From the NCBI RefSeq assembly GCF_001625195.1, contig NC_054389.1:10040520-10104519 (forward strand): a DNA stretch of 64,000 nt, read 5' to 3'. Position numbers and translations under genes: made by a program. The notes beneath the pieces are model-generated. The model was not told where the DNA came from and ran no database searches. It saw only the letters and a program-made list of their open reading frames with translations. Each line of letters starts with the position of its first letter. The stretch's first letter is position 1. Source of the stretch: Drechmeria coniospora (taxonomy: Eukaryota; Ascomycota; Sordariomycetes; Hypocreales; Ophiocordycipitaceae). Shown here one piece after another: positions 43,136-55,329 of this stretch.

Positions 43136-43675
43136 AGGAGGGATTCAAGAAAAAAAGGGGACATGTAGGAGTACCATGAAAGAAAGCGATGGAATCTCCA
43201 ACCTCTGGCTACGGTGCTGCCTAGGCATGGAAAATGGACAGCAGGCACCAGCCACTCTACCATGGACCACTCACGCCCGTCTTCCCTCCGATTCGCTTCG
43301 CTCTGGTCTACGTTTTGTCCGTTCTGGGTTGCTCCGCCATAACCAAGGGAATCCTGAGCTGCGGTCACGAGCAGACATGAATACGGCCTCTGGCATGTAA
43401 TAAAACCCTTGCCCCCCCCCTGATGCTAGCTTCAGCTGCCTTCCATTGGTAAGTAGAGAGCAGTCCCATTTTTGGTCGTAACTGCGATGAATGACTATTG
43501 CGTCACGGTAGACGAGACATGGCAGTTGGGCAAGGGCGGTCCAGTCCAGTCATTTCCGCTGGAACCAGAAACGTTGCCGTGCATTCGCCTTCACGTCAGT
43601 TGCTGGTATGCTAGACCAGTTGGACCTCGGTAAACGAGCTTTCACCAGAGCAGTTTCACATACGGTGCCCAACCA
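43136..43675. other. Intergenic
   Basis: 540 bp between the hydrolase gene and the gag-like relic. A C run at about 43412-43420 is the only notable feature. Confidence 0.5.
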
Positions 43676-44350
43676 TCAGCTTCGTGCATGACCAAAATCA
43701 AGCTCGTTTTCCAGCCAGGCCATGGTGGACAAGAAGGCGACAAACTCCAGGTCGGTTGGGCCGCGGCCTCGCCTACGTGCTTTGGTCACCCTGGAAACAG
43801 TGGTCGGTTGGTCTTCTTCAGTGGAAGGCATAGCCGAGGAGACCAACTCGACCATAAGGTTGCCTTGTCTTTTCAGAACGAAGACATAGCTGTGCAAGGT
43901 TTCGAGCCATTCGTTCGATGGAACCGAAGGATCTGATGCGCATTTCGGCGAGGGCGTCCTTGACGGCCGCGGCTGTATCGGATGGGATGAGCAGCGATTC
44001 AATGGCCAGCATCGTTTGCACGGGCGTGTCTTCCCGGGACAAGCCGTTGCGCACGAGTGACTTCTGAAAGTCGCCACTATGGCTGTTCCAGATCAGGAAG
44101 AGAGCAATGGACTCCTCGTCGTCGAAGCGTTGTTTGGCCTCCGGATCGAATAGTGAAGGGCGGACGAATCCGTTCATGTACCGTTCGAAGCCCAAGATTT
44201 TGAGTTTGAGGGTCATGGCGTCCTCCCAATGTGGGTATTTTTGAATTTCTGGAGTTTGTCAGCTTCTGCGGTGACTTGACCAGCTAGGATGGCCGAGACG
44301 ATAGCATCCGTCTTCTCCACATCGTTCAGGAGCGGGAGGCGAGGGATTGT
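43676..44350 (-). pseudogene. Decayed gag-like (copia/UBN2-type) coding relic
   Basis: Three short minus-strand frames together read like one protein. A first segment (about 44355-44245) reads MDTIPRLPLLNDVEKTDA and AIVSAILAG. A second (about 44260-43920) reads QKYPHWEDAMTLKLKILGF, then DDEESIALFLIWNSH and AAAVKDALAEM. A third (about 43925-43676) reads NEWLETLHSYVFVLKRQGN and ends DFGHARS. The order of a Trp-containing start, a central all-helical block and a 'Y..L..L...G' segment resembles gag polyproteins of Ty1/copia elements. Two frame changes separate the segments. No normal-length intron removes either; the best candidate for the first is only 32 nt. No protease, integrase, reverse transcriptase or long terminal repeat is visible nearby. 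It could also be a real small fungal gene with an intron I misjudged. Confidence 0.4.
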
Positions 44351-45598
44351 ATCCATATCGGGCGTTCGTCGTTGCAGCAGATGTTAGCAGACGCATCGTG
44401 AGACGTGAACGGATGGGTTCCGACTTGCAAGTTGACGTGAAGAGGGTGTGTGAGGGGCAGAAGCGTACAACACGAGCAGCTTGGTAGCGAGCCACGACTT
44501 GGGGATATCGGAGGCAAAAGAGTGATGAGGAGAGAAGCAGGCCGTGTTGGGCGGTGGAAAGAAGCAGGTGCGGTAATAGGTTGATGAAGGATGTCGGCAG
44601 CGAACAGTTTCATATTTTCGTCACTTTACCCGGGCAACGGGTGGTCCGAACAGCTGGTAGAATGAACAACAACAAGGTGGCGCACCTGGCGGCGGCTGCA
44701 CAAGTAGTCCTGATCCCGTCAGGTCGTTTGGTTCGGGGCCAAACGGTGCACCCTTCTCATCTCCTGGGCTTGGGCAGCAGCATCGTGTTCTTTTTAGTTT
44801 TTAGCAAACGAGAGTAGCGAGCATGGGAGACGGTGGATTCTGGGCGTAAATGGTATTTCCAGAGTAGATGGCGAAACAATCATTACGATCAGTACAGCAT
44901 TACTTGGCTTATTGATGGGACGCGCAAGTTTGTGCAACGAGCGACTGCGAATCACAGCCGTGTGATGAATCAACGGCAAGGTGGTGCAGCTTGGTGCCGT
45001 CATCGTCACTGGTCACATTGGCATGCAACGTATGTATCATGTTATAATTGTAGCGAGGACGAAGGAGAGGGTTGGAGGGCTAAGAGCAAGCACATTAGTA
45101 CTGTGCACCCAAGTGCAGTGCATGAAATGTGGGTGGAAAGAAGATGGACGTGAAAGTGGAAGCGGGGGTGAAGGTTGGAAGGATGTTAGGTAAGCACGAT
45201 GGTATGGGGCCATCGTTCCGTCGACATCAAGTCGAGTGCAGCGTGAATGGCGCAAAATGCGGAGCGGAATAACCTCAGCATTGAATTGGGCTGTCAGTCG
45301 ATGAACAAGTACGTACTTACTCCGTACTTGTTGCGGCATCTGGGCACGAGCAAAAAGGGTTGGCCAGGACCAGGGTGGAGGGGTAGGCTCAACAAGGCGT
45401 TCCGCGTGCTCCGGAGCGTAAGCTGAGATGTCGACAAAATAGCAGGCGGCGAAGGAACGGCTAGTAGATACTAGGATGGGTCCAACTACTGTACTGTGAG
45501 TGTACTTGAGTATGATGAAAAGATGGTGGGAAAGATGGTGGGATGCAAGATGTGACGACGGAGGGAACGACGCCAAAACAGAACACCTCTTGCAACAT

Positions 45599-45643
45599 GA
45601 CTGGGCGGAGAGTGACTGGGCGGAGAGTGACTGGGCGGAGAGT
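45599..45643. repeat. 15-bp perfect tandem repeat
   Basis: Three exact copies of GACTGGGCGGAGAGT, followed by a partial fourth (GACTGGCG). The unit is a multiple of 3 and encodes a repeating pentapeptide-like SDWAE in one frame, but no convincing gene contains it. Confidence 0.9.
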
Positions 45644-45905
45644 GACTGGCGTGGAGCGGTGGGCTGCCTGTCGCTCACTTCGCAGCGGTAGGGGATGGCG
45701 TGGTCGGATGGTACGCCAGCAAGAAAGCTGGAGAACGAGGAGTGGATGCAACGGGGACGAGCGAGCGAGCAGGAGGTGCTGGCAGCATCGCTGGGTTGGA
45801 GGATGAGGATGGGTCATGAGGATGGAACATGGGCATGGAGGGAATGTGGGGATGGCCTCAACAACCAGGCAGCGACACAAGCCACGCCCTACGTACTTGT
45901 ACGGG

Positions 45906-45914
45906 TATAAAAGG
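45906..45914 (+). promoter_or_regulatory. Orphan TATA-like element
   Basis: TATAAAAGG sits in otherwise GC-rich DNA with no annotated gene starting within 1.8 kb downstream on the plus strand. The first ATG downstream (about 46059) opens only six codons. It may mark an unannotated transcript or be chance. Confidence 0.3.
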
Positions 45915-46089
45915 CAGCGACGCCCACCGCCACGCTCACGAGCGCAGGCCGTCAAGTCAGCGCGGCAGGACAAGCCCAACTGCGCCCTTTCCGCTGTTTT
46001 CGGATCGTCTCTTGTTGCTGCCACAGTATCGAACGCGCGGACACCATTAAAGTACGAATGATTCCGCAGGCAGCATTTTGAGAGGCATC

Positions 46090-46560
46090 CATCTGTGTTC
46101 CATACTGCACTCAAGTATATTAGTACAATACGTACAGTACTTGCAGTAGTACGTACTTACATGGACTCCAGTTAGACACCCAAGTACGAGTATTATTACT
46201 TTACACTTGCTTGCAGTACGTGTACCAGTACGGAGCACACACACGTTCACCTGCGGTAAGTACTCCATATTAGGTACTAGTATGATAAATGCGCATAATT
46301 TATTAACTCTCAAGGTTACTCGTCAGCGCATACTCCGTACTGCATATTATTACTTGTACTCCGTACTTGTGCACCGTACATGTGCACTTACTTGTACAGG
46401 TAGGTATTAATAATAAGTACTGTACGGAGTACTTACTGTTCAGCAGGTACTTACAGTGCTGCAAGTACAAGTAATACTCTACAGAGCACAGTACTACACG
46501 TTCGGTACAGAGTAATTATTATCAAGTACTGCCGCTCTAGGAGACTGCCCCGCCACTGCA
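46090..46560. repeat. GTAC-rich island with TACGGAGTA copies
   Basis: Exact motifs at 46331-46339, 46357-46365 and 46423-46431, plus TACGGAGCA near 46219. A further exact copy lies outside at 45318-45326. AAGTACAAGTAATA-type words abound. A weaker GTAC-rich patch follows at about 46770-46990. Confidence 0.75.
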
Positions 46561-47808
46561 CAGGCACCCGCACAGCTTTAGCACCAATCCGTACTAGAGC
46601 TATTGTACCGCCTTGGAGGCGAGCGGCCAGTGCTGTGTCCGAGTTCCAGCGTCCCAACTCGCACCAACGGTCCCTGGCCCTGGCTGGACCGTGGCCCACA
46701 GCGCCACACCCACAAGCCTAAGTACAAGTGCCACAACGGGCCACGGTTGTCGGTCCTTCGGCTGCCCCAACATACAACTAGATACCTAGTACTTACAGTA
46801 CAGTACTTTGGTGCCTACACATGCACCCATTGCTCGCTGTTTGAGACCTCCAAACCCCTGGACCCGGAGCTAGGCCCTGCTTGGCTCAACACAGAAGCGA
46901 CCGCTGGGCCCCGCTCAAGCTCAGCGGCAGCAATCAAAATCACGGGCACAGTAACTAACTGTATTACTGTTCTTGTACGTGCGTTACAGGTACTTCGTAC
47001 ACGCTGGTGTTAGCCGTCAACGCGTCCCGTCGCCGCAGCACTAACACGCAATCTGCCGCCGTCAACACCACCCCGTCCCATCCTGCAACACGTCGCGCGT
47101 GCAGTCACCATTCACCCACCACAGGTGAATTGCGCACGACTATCGGTCATTCATACTATCGTCTTGCGCATCCTCTCCTGTGCTTTTTTTATCTTTCTTT
47201 CCGAATTTCCCTTTTCCTCCTTTTCCTACTCGATCCTGCCTCGACCCTGTCGGGCCTGTCGCAGACACGCCCGCCCTGAAGTCGCTGCACCCTGGACGGA
47301 GTAAAGTGGCAGCGGGTCCCGTCGCGCACACGCGACAAATTGCAGCGTGCTTCGCGCGTCACGAACCATGAGATGACACCCGCCTCCTCAATTTGATTCG
47401 GCCTCGCACTTGCTCCGTACACCTACTTACTTACTTGCACCTACATATACCACACGCACGCACGATTCGCACTACCTGTGCTGCACATCAACTCGCTCCA
47501 CATCCGCACATGCTGCCTTTGCATTTTGCTTCCAGGTCTATTTACCTTTGTCCTTGCATCCGCATCTGCATCTGCATCCGCCGCCTTCTCCTCCCTCTAG
47601 TTGCAGCCGACCGCCGACCCTGCCAAACGTTGCCGAACCTAGATTCTCCTCTCCTGCTCGCCTCAAAACAACAAGCCTGCACCGGCGACGGCGACGGCAG
47701 CGACGCAATCGACCGCCACCGCAGCCGCCACCGCCCGTCGCGAGCCCTGGCTGCCGCTGCACGACCCTCCTCTCTCGAGCCCGAGCCCGCGGGGAGCCAT
47801 CGTCGACA

Positions 47809-50800
47809 ATGGCGACTCCTCGCCCTCACGCCGCCTCGCCCGGCGGTGCGTGGTCGGGCGCCCTCACGGCTGCTCCCACGCCCACGCAACCCCCGCCCGA
47901 CGAGACGGGGCTGCAATCCAAACCCATGGGCCGTACGCTTACCCCCCTTTCCCGCCTCGCCCTCTGCTTTCGTTCCATGCCTTTCCGCGCCGGGCCTGCG
48001 TCCGCTGACTTGTTCTTCCCTCCCAGTCAAGGTCCACTACACCTTCGACAAGGAGGCCAAGGTCAACTGCCTAGCTCGCCACCCGCAGACGCTCGTCGTG
48101 CAGACGGTCCCCGTCGACGACAGAAACACAATCGGCATCGTCGACCTGAGATCCTGCGTCCACGCCATCGTCCAGTGCAGCCCCGAGCTTGCCGGCCACG
48201 ACAGCGACTACGCCGTCTACGCCGTCGACTACTCCGAGTCGGATCTGCCCTTGGTCGGCCAGGGCATGCTCTCCTGGATTCTCGACTCGATGCGTCCCGC
48301 CGCCGCCGACCCGATCGCTCACCAACCCCAGATGGTTACCGGCCGCGTCACCAAGAACCTTCTCGCCGTCTTCGGGGGAGGCAACAAGGATACCCTCGAG
48401 GTCCGCCTGAGGCTCTCGAGCTCCGCCAAGGTCCTCCGACCCTTGCACCACGACGCCGCCGACTTGGACCTTCAGCAGCAGGGTCAGCAGCACGGCGTCG
48501 ACCGGCTCATCGACTGCGCCATCGAGGCTGCCACCATGACCTCCCCGGGAGGCTTGGAATGGAACGCCTTCGTTCAGTCCAACCCCCAGCTCGGCCACGC
48601 CGCCCACGTCTCCCGCGTCGCCTCGCCGGCCCTTTCCCAGAGCCGGATCCCCGCGCCCAACGTGCAAGAGTCGACGCTCCAGCAGCAGCCCCCCGCCGTC
48701 GCCCCCCGAGAACAGACGGCAAGTGCCCTGCCGCCAGCGGGCCGGCAGAACCCTCCTCCCGAGCCGCACGAGGTTCAGCGAGTGGCCCCGACGCCCGTCG
48801 ACCTCAACGAGCTGCCCACCGCTCCCTCGTCGAGACCGTCGAGCCGCGCGTCCAACAGGGCACCTCGGAAGAGGCAGCCGACCGGTCGCCCGCGGGGGAG
48901 GCCGCGCAAGAGGCCCGCCGAGGCCGCCACCTCGGGAGCCGAAGACGCCGCCACCGAAACCGACGACGCGTCCAGCAGGAAGCGGGCGAAGACGACCAAG
49001 GCCAACGCGGCCGAGAGCAAGGCGGCCATGAACCCCTTTGCCGCCGCAAACGAGTCCCTGCGCGTCGCCGCCAGCATCTCCGGTTCCCTGAGAAACTTTC
49101 GTCCCGTCGCCGCCGGCGGCGAGTCGGCGCCGGGCGGTCAGTTCCAGGAAACGCCTCGTGCTCCCACGCCCGTTCCCGAAGGAAGTCCGTACGGGGGACC
49201 TTTGCGGACCCAGAACCCGAGCAAGCTACGGCGGGAGTCGACCCTGGGTCAGCAGCACGACGCCGCGAGGTTATCCGAGTCGAGGCTGCAGCCGCTGTCC
49301 CCGAGCCAGGAGGATGGCCGGTCGCCCGAGTCTCTGGCCGCCACCCCCGCTGCCTTTTCGGACGGCAGCATGCTCGACATCTGCTCCTCGCCGCCCATGC
49401 AACGGCCGACACCCTTCATGCGGTCTAGTCCGCCGCCGTCGAGCCCTGTGCTGCCGCCGATGCCGGCCAGCGACTTTCCGCATCCCTCTGCCTTTGCCCA
49501 CGGCGAGCTCGAGGCTCTCTTCGGCGAGGAGCCCCTCCATCGCACCCTCCAGCCAACCCAGCCTCGTTCGGCCAAACCGATGCCCAAGAGGGCCAGCGGC
49601 GTGCCGATACAGGTCTTCCAGATGCAAGACGGCCCCATGGGCCAAGACATGGTCTTCCTCCACAGCCTCAACGGCGCACCCCACCCGTCGCCCGACGCCG
49701 AGTCGCAGGCGCCGAACTACCCTCCTGCTCATCTCGTCCACCCTCATCCCATGTCGGCGCCCCCGGCGCCATACCACCACCCTCCTCCGCCTTCGAGCGA
49801 CGCCCCGACCCTGCCGCCGTTGAAGAACGAGGCTCCGGGATACCCGAACGCGGCGCGCGTCGCGACCAGGCGGAAGCCCAAGCCGGTCAACGCATCGTCC
49901 GTCCACCGTCCGAGCATGGTGCCTACGCCGCCGCCGACGACGGATGCGGCGGAAAGGCCGACGAGTCCGTTGCCTGCCGCACGACCGTCGACGTACGCGG
50001 CCCAGGAAAACTCGGCGCCCGTGGCGGAGCCCATCAGAGGCCTCGCTCAGGAGGGTGCCGACCCCTCCCGTCGCGATGTTCGGATCAAGCCTGCTTCTCC
50101 CGAGCCTGCGTCGACGACAGCAACGCCCGTGGAGCAGCAGCAGCAGCAGCAGCAGCAGACGGAAGAACATGCGCCGAAGGAGCGGTCTCGGAAACCGCCC
50201 ACCGAGCCGTCAAAGGTGGGAAGTCGCTCCTTCGGTCGATCGCAATCCGCAGGCGCCCTGATCCTGCCCCAAGTCGCCGCCAGCGAGCCGGCTGGTCCAT
50301 CCTCCTTGTCGCACTCCGTCACGCCCGAGCTCGACCGCCCGCCGCCCGCCGCGCCCTCGGCCTTGAAGAGGGCCGCATCCTCGGGTCCGCTGGCCCTGCC
50401 GGTGCCCGCGAGCGATCCCGTCGGGCCGGCCAGCTCACGCTCGCACGTCGTCGGCCACGAGCAGGCCAAGGCATCCGTTCAGGCCGATGACGCCGCACCT
50501 CCGCCCTCGTCGCCGCCCGTGCACCGGTCGAACAAGAACTTTGTCAAGAAGAACGCCATCAAGCAGCGGTTGGAGCAGGCCATAATCAACGGGGAGATGC
50601 CTCCGTTCTGCAGCAACTGCGGGAACATCGAAACGCCCACCTGGCGAAAAATATGGGTGCAGGAGAAGGACGGCGAGCTGCCGAAGAATATCGACCTGTC
50701 GGAAAAACCCGGCATGATCACGGCGCTCGAGGTCCTGACGCGCGACGCCGACGAAAAGGTCACGCGGCACCGCATCACCAAGAAGGGCTTGGCGCCAAAG

Positions 50801-51973
50801 GAGGACAAGTCGGAGTGGGAGGAGCTGCTGCTCTGCAACCCGTGCGGAATCTGGCTCTGCAAGTGCAAGGTCCACCGGCCGGCGGACCGATGGAACAAGG
50901 ACCAGGAGCGGCTCGGCCAGGAGCGCCGTCGGAAGGGCACCGGCCGGAACACGTCTCGCCCCAAGAAGTCGCGCCCCAAGAGCGAGGCGCCGTCCGGATT
51001 GACGTCGGAGGCCTATCTGCCGACCGATCCTTGCGGACCGCCGCCGCACAAGACGACGGAGCCCGCGCCCCCGCAGGCCAACGTGTCGTCGCGCCCGGGC
51101 AGCCAGCAGGATTCGCATGCACGAGCCCCGATGACGGTCGGTGGCGACGCTGAATCGCTTCCGGGATCGACGCACTCGCGCGGCAGCGGCACCGCCCAGA
51201 GCCCCGTGGATCTTTCATTCGACGAGGCCGTCGGCAGCACCAAGAGGCTGCTGTTTCCGTCGCCGAAGAAAGACGGGCAGATGAAGTCGCTGGGCGGGAT
51301 TGATGCGAACGTCGTGCAGGTCCCCGATGAGTTCCAGCCGCTCAAGGGATCCCTCGCGGCCGCGGGCGAGAAGGAGAACGCGCTCGCTCCGTTGCGGAAG
51401 AACGACGAGGACGACTTCGAAGCTCTGTTCAGGAGCCCGGCTCTGGCCAGGCCGTCGACGCCGCCGCCCAACGCCGAGCCCGAGGCGAATGCGGAGAATG
51501 TCGAGCGGTTCAAGACGCCGACGCGACGCACGCCGAGCCACAGGCCGATAACGAGGAGCGTGACGAGGAGCGTCTCGCGCTCGCTGCGCATGGCGGCCGT
51601 CGTGGCGTCCCCGAGCCAGCTGCTGGCCCAGCAGACGCCGACGAAGACGCCGCGGTTCGGCCTCGGCGCTCTGGGAAGCGTCGGGCCGCGGAGGAGCCCG
51701 CGCAATCTGGGCAACGAGCTGTCGCCGACGAGCCGCAACATCCACGAGGCCTTTGGCGGCTTCTCGGACGACATCAGCTTCGACATTCCCGACAACATGG
51801 ATCTGAACCTCCTGCCGATGCTGGATCAGATGGACTCGGGCCTGAACTCGGACATGCTCATGTGCCTCGACCAATTCTTCAGCACCGACGCCCTCATGAC
51901 GAGCTCGCCTACCCAGAGCAGGACGCACGCCGGCCTCGACGGCAACGGCTCCCCAAGGAACTGGGCGCAGTGA
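47809..51973 (+). CDS. ams2: Spt21/Ams2-type GATA factor
   Basis: S. pombe Ams2 is a GATA factor that activates histone genes in S phase and supports centromeric CENP-A; budding-yeast Spt21 shares its N-terminal domain. Two exons, 47809-47932 and 48027-51973, over a 94-bp intron (CCGCTGACT branch, CCTCCCAG acceptor), give 1356 residues. The splice creates MGLKVHYTFDKEAKVNCLA, the Spt21 domain opening, continuing with NTIGIVDLRSCVHAIVQCS and DLPLVGQGMLSWIL (about 42-150). A very long Pro/Ser-rich region includes an AT-hook-like RGRPRKRP at about 360. The zinc finger uses Cys903, Cys906, Cys978 and Cys981 (CSNCGNIETPTWRK ... LLCNPCGIWL), with a 71-residue loop instead of the usual 17-20. Histone-gene control in this fungus is inferred from the family. 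The tail is rich in SPxR and acidic motifs. Confidence 0.9.
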
Positions 51974-52953
51974 AGCGAGGATGGCGTGGATGGAGACGCG
52001 GGCAAGCAAGGGGACGGAAGGAGGGATCGTCGTATGCGGACGCATTCATTGCGCCCGGCGACTGGGCTATGACTGATGACGAGCGTTTTTGCACATGCAT
52101 AAGAGGAAGGGAGTTTTGTTGCCTTGCTTTCATTTCTGGCATGGCCTGCTTGTCTGTCCGTCGGGCGGTAGCAGGACGGATGGATACCCAATTATGATAC
52201 CACGGAGAGGGGCGATCGATGTCATGCCTCCTCGATGGCCGGGCCCACGGCTCACGGATGGAGTACGAAGGCCAGCTAGATAATTTACCGGAGAATCTGG
52301 TAGAACAGTCGACCGAGGTTGTCTCCGCGACAAAGCTTCGAGGGTCAATACAATCAAGAGTCAGATAACACAGGATGCAATGCTGTAGAGTACGCCGGTG
52401 AAATGCTGCAGGCGCGCGTGCATTTACCATTCTTGAGAGCATCAGAAGCTTTGCAAAGCCAGGGGGGCGACCGGCTTCTTGCGGAGATGTTGACGAACCG
52501 GTTACGCCATGATGTAGTTCAGAGATAGTTAATACGGAGTTTGACGCTGTCGTTGAAGAAGCACAGAGGAAGTTCCAGCATACAGTATTTGTTGTATGCG
52601 TTGTCGGACCGGCCCCACTCGGCCAATGTTCCGAGGACAAAGACCAATGACAGCGAAGGGATGGCACCTAGGCACTTACGTGTGAAGGCTAGGCTATAAT
52701 CGGCTAGACCGGGGAACGCGCCAGTTTAATTAGCTTGGGCAGATTACTGCCGCCAGACGCGTCCACCGCGTCTGCCGCAACTGATGCCTGGAAGTTCAGG
52801 CCTCTTTACCATCGGCAAGCAAACGACGACGACGAGGTCTCTCTGCCTCTCTCGCGCTGCTGCAGCATCACCAGCGATTTCTTAACTTTACACTGCGCAG
52901 CTGCCGCTACCCCTCTGCCACTGCGGCCGTGCTCGCGACGCCCACTGCCGACC
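51974..52953. other. Intergenic GATA factor to POL12
   Basis: No gene supported in about 1 kb. The minus frame at 51909-52667 overlaps the end of the GATA gene and has no recognisable motif. The POL12 promoter and leader should lie in the last 250 bp, which contains repeated ACGCGTC near 52756. That word matches the MluI cell-cycle box seen upstream of yeast replication genes, but whether it works here is inference. Confidence 0.5.
52754..52772 (+). promoter_or_regulatory. Possible MCB-like site upstream of POL12
   Basis: GACGCGTCCACCGCGTCT at about 52755-52772 contains the MluI box ACGCGT, about 190 bp upstream of the POL12 ATG, and a second GCGTC. In yeasts MBF binds such sites to induce replication genes at G1/S. 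A single site in GC-rich DNA can be chance. Confidence 0.4.
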
Positions 52954-55127
52954 ATGGCGGACGCCGACATCCACGACCGCTTCTCGCCCAACAAACCCCT
53001 CGAGCCCGATGTCGTGGCTGAGCTGCGATCCATGATGCGTCTGCACGACCTCTCCGCCGAGGATCTCTACTTCAAATGGGAGTCGTACTGTATAAAGCTC
53101 GACCTCGACGCTCAGGACCTCCGGCTCAAGCACGTGCGCAACCTCAAGCAGAGCATACAGGATGCGCTCGAGAGGAACCACCGGCAGGCCCAGGTCAAAT
53201 CCGAGCGCAAGGTGCAGGCAACGCCGAGAGCATCCGGCACCGACGTCTTCGGCATGCTCGAGGGCTTGGTGCCCAGCACGCCGGCCTCGGGGGGGAAGCT
53301 CGGCCGGGCCCCTGGCAGTGGGAGCACAATCAAACGGAGAACAGAGACGCCCCACGGCCTGGGAAGTTCTCCGGCCGGCGGCATGCGGGAACAGTTGAGG
53401 GCGATGAACGGTCAATCGTATGTACCCAAAAAGTTCTCGTCATCCGCCCGCGGCCATATGGCCGTTGTGGCCGGGGGGTGGGGGGCGGTATGAAGAGTGG
53501 GAGATGTTGCGAGCTAACAGCCGTGTCCTCTCAGTGCCACCTCCTTCAGCGACCGAGCAAACCCGGGCGAGGTCATCGAAGTCCTCAACGATAGCCTCCC
53601 GCCTCACGAACCGCCCATGGCGCCCTTCTCCGAGCCACGGATCAAGCTCACCGCCGCGTCGGACCAGAAGAAGATGGCATTCAAGCCGCTCGCCATGAAG
53701 CTCTCCGAGTCGAGCGAGATGCTCGACGACCGCATCGACGACTTCCTCAGCCTTGTTCAACAGCACCACAACCTCGAAGACTCGGCCTTTGGCAACGGCG
53801 CGAGCCAGGGCACGGCCGAGATCGTCGTCGTCGGCCGCATCGCCTCCGATTCCCTTGAGGGAAAATTGAACGCCGCCTCGCTCGTCATCGAGATGTCGCG
53901 ACGGACCGGCATGGGCTTCCGCGTGCCGCTCAACATGAACAAGATACGCCAATGGGCCTTCTTCCCCGGGCAGATCGTTGCCCTCAAGGGCGTCAACCCG
54001 ACGGGGAACGAGTTCGTCGTCCATGAGCAGCTGGACGTGCCGCTGCTGCCCAGCGCTGCCTCAACCGCCGCCGCGCTGCAGGGGCACCGTGAGAGGCTCA
54101 TGGGGGGGGCCGACGCCGACGTCGACACCGAGCCCCGGCCGCTGAGCATTCTATTCGCCTCGGGTCCCTACACGGCAGACGACACACTCGACTTCGAGCC
54201 GCTCCACGCGCTCTGCAGCCAGGCAGCCGACACGTACGCCGACGCCCTCGTCCTCACCGGCCCCTTTCTCGACATCGACCACCCACTCATCGCGACGGGC
54301 GACTTCGACCTACCGGACGAGGCCAACTACGACCCCGACACGGTGACGATGAACACCGTCTTCAAGCACCTCGTCGCTCCCGCCCTCGTCCGGCTTGCGG
54401 CCGCGAACCCGCAGATGACCATCGTTCTCGTCCCCTCGGTCCGCGACGTCCTTGACAAGCACGTTGCCTGGCCGCAGGACGCCGTCGTCCGCAAGGAGCT
54501 CGGCCTGCCGAAGTCGGTGCGCTTCGTCACCAACCCGATGACTCTCTCCGTCAACGACATGGTTCTCGGCATCTCGAGCCAGGATATCCTCTACGAGCTG
54601 CGGGCCGAGGAGGTCGCCCAAGGCGTCGTCAGCGGCGAGCTCATGGGCCGTCTGGTCAGGCACCTCGTCGAGCAGCGCCACTACTTCCCGCTCTTCCCGC
54701 CCACCGACCGCGCGAGGCTGCCGAGGACAGGTACCGAGGACGGCAGGGCGACGGGTGCGATGCTGGATGTCGCGTACCTGAAGCTCGGCGAGATGGTCAA
54801 CGTACGGCCCGACGTCATGATGATGCCGAGTGCACTGCCGCCGTTTGCAAGAGTAGGTGGAAAAGCCCAACGTCTGCCCGAAGACCCCCTCCTTTTTGGC
54901 CCTTCCTTTGCACACTCGAACCGGATAGGATTGCTGACGGGCTTTGTTTTTAGGTTGTCGAGAGCGTCCTCGCCATCAACCCGGGCCACTTGTCCAAGCG
55001 CAAGGGCGCGGGCACGTATGCCCGTATGACGTTGCATGCGCCCAAGACGAAGGGCACCGAGTCGGCCGATGGTATGGTGAGCCACCGGGTCTTCGACAGG
55101 GCGCGGGTGGAAATTGTGCGGATATGA
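52954..55127 (+). CDS. POL12: DNA polymerase alpha subunit B
   Basis: The B subunit of DNA polymerase alpha-primase, needed to start replication. Three exons, 52954-53417, 53535-54852 and 54954-55127, give 651 residues. The N-terminal helical domain (about 1-85; VAELRSMMRLHDLSAEDLY, LKHVRNLKQSI) is followed by a Ser/Pro linker with TPRASGTD and STPASGGK, likely kinase sites. The OB fold (about 240-330) contains RVPLNMNKIRQWAFFPGQI and KGVNPTG. The inactivated phosphoesterase domain follows, with SILFASGPYT, DALVLTGPFLDIDHP, MTIVLVPSVRDV and FVTNPMTLSVNDMVLGIS. The last exon gives VLAINPGHLSKRKGAGTYARM, the conserved C-terminal block. Convergent with the MFAP1 gene, 202 bp between stops. Confidence 0.95.
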
Positions 55128-55329
55128 AACGAAAGACGACATGACATGACACGACATAGCATAGCATAGAGCAGTATTAGGTGCATATGGACGAGGAGGA
55201 GTGGTCTTGGAAGCCTGGGAATGCCATTGGACGGCGGGGTATCTCTTATTTGTTGTATTGTATTCGGAGCCAGTACGCATGCGCCGCAAAAGGGACGGAC
55301 AAGACGGAGGAAGCAGAATCTAGCCGGCG

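Larger units (their letters stand above)
44351..47808. other. Long gene-free region (3.4 kb) before the GATA factor
   Basis: No gene is supported. It contains a 15-bp tandem repeat (45599-45643), an isolated strong TATA-like element (45906-45914), a GTAC-rich island (46090-46560) and, from about 47160, CT-rich and CATCTGCATC-rich DNA that is probably promoter and 5' leader of the next gene. A frame in phase with that gene is open from 47410, but its start looks non-coding. Confidence 0.55.

Noticed and set aside
45599..45643. Protein with SDWAE repeats
   Set aside because: Only three units, short frame, no start context or neighbouring coding sequence.
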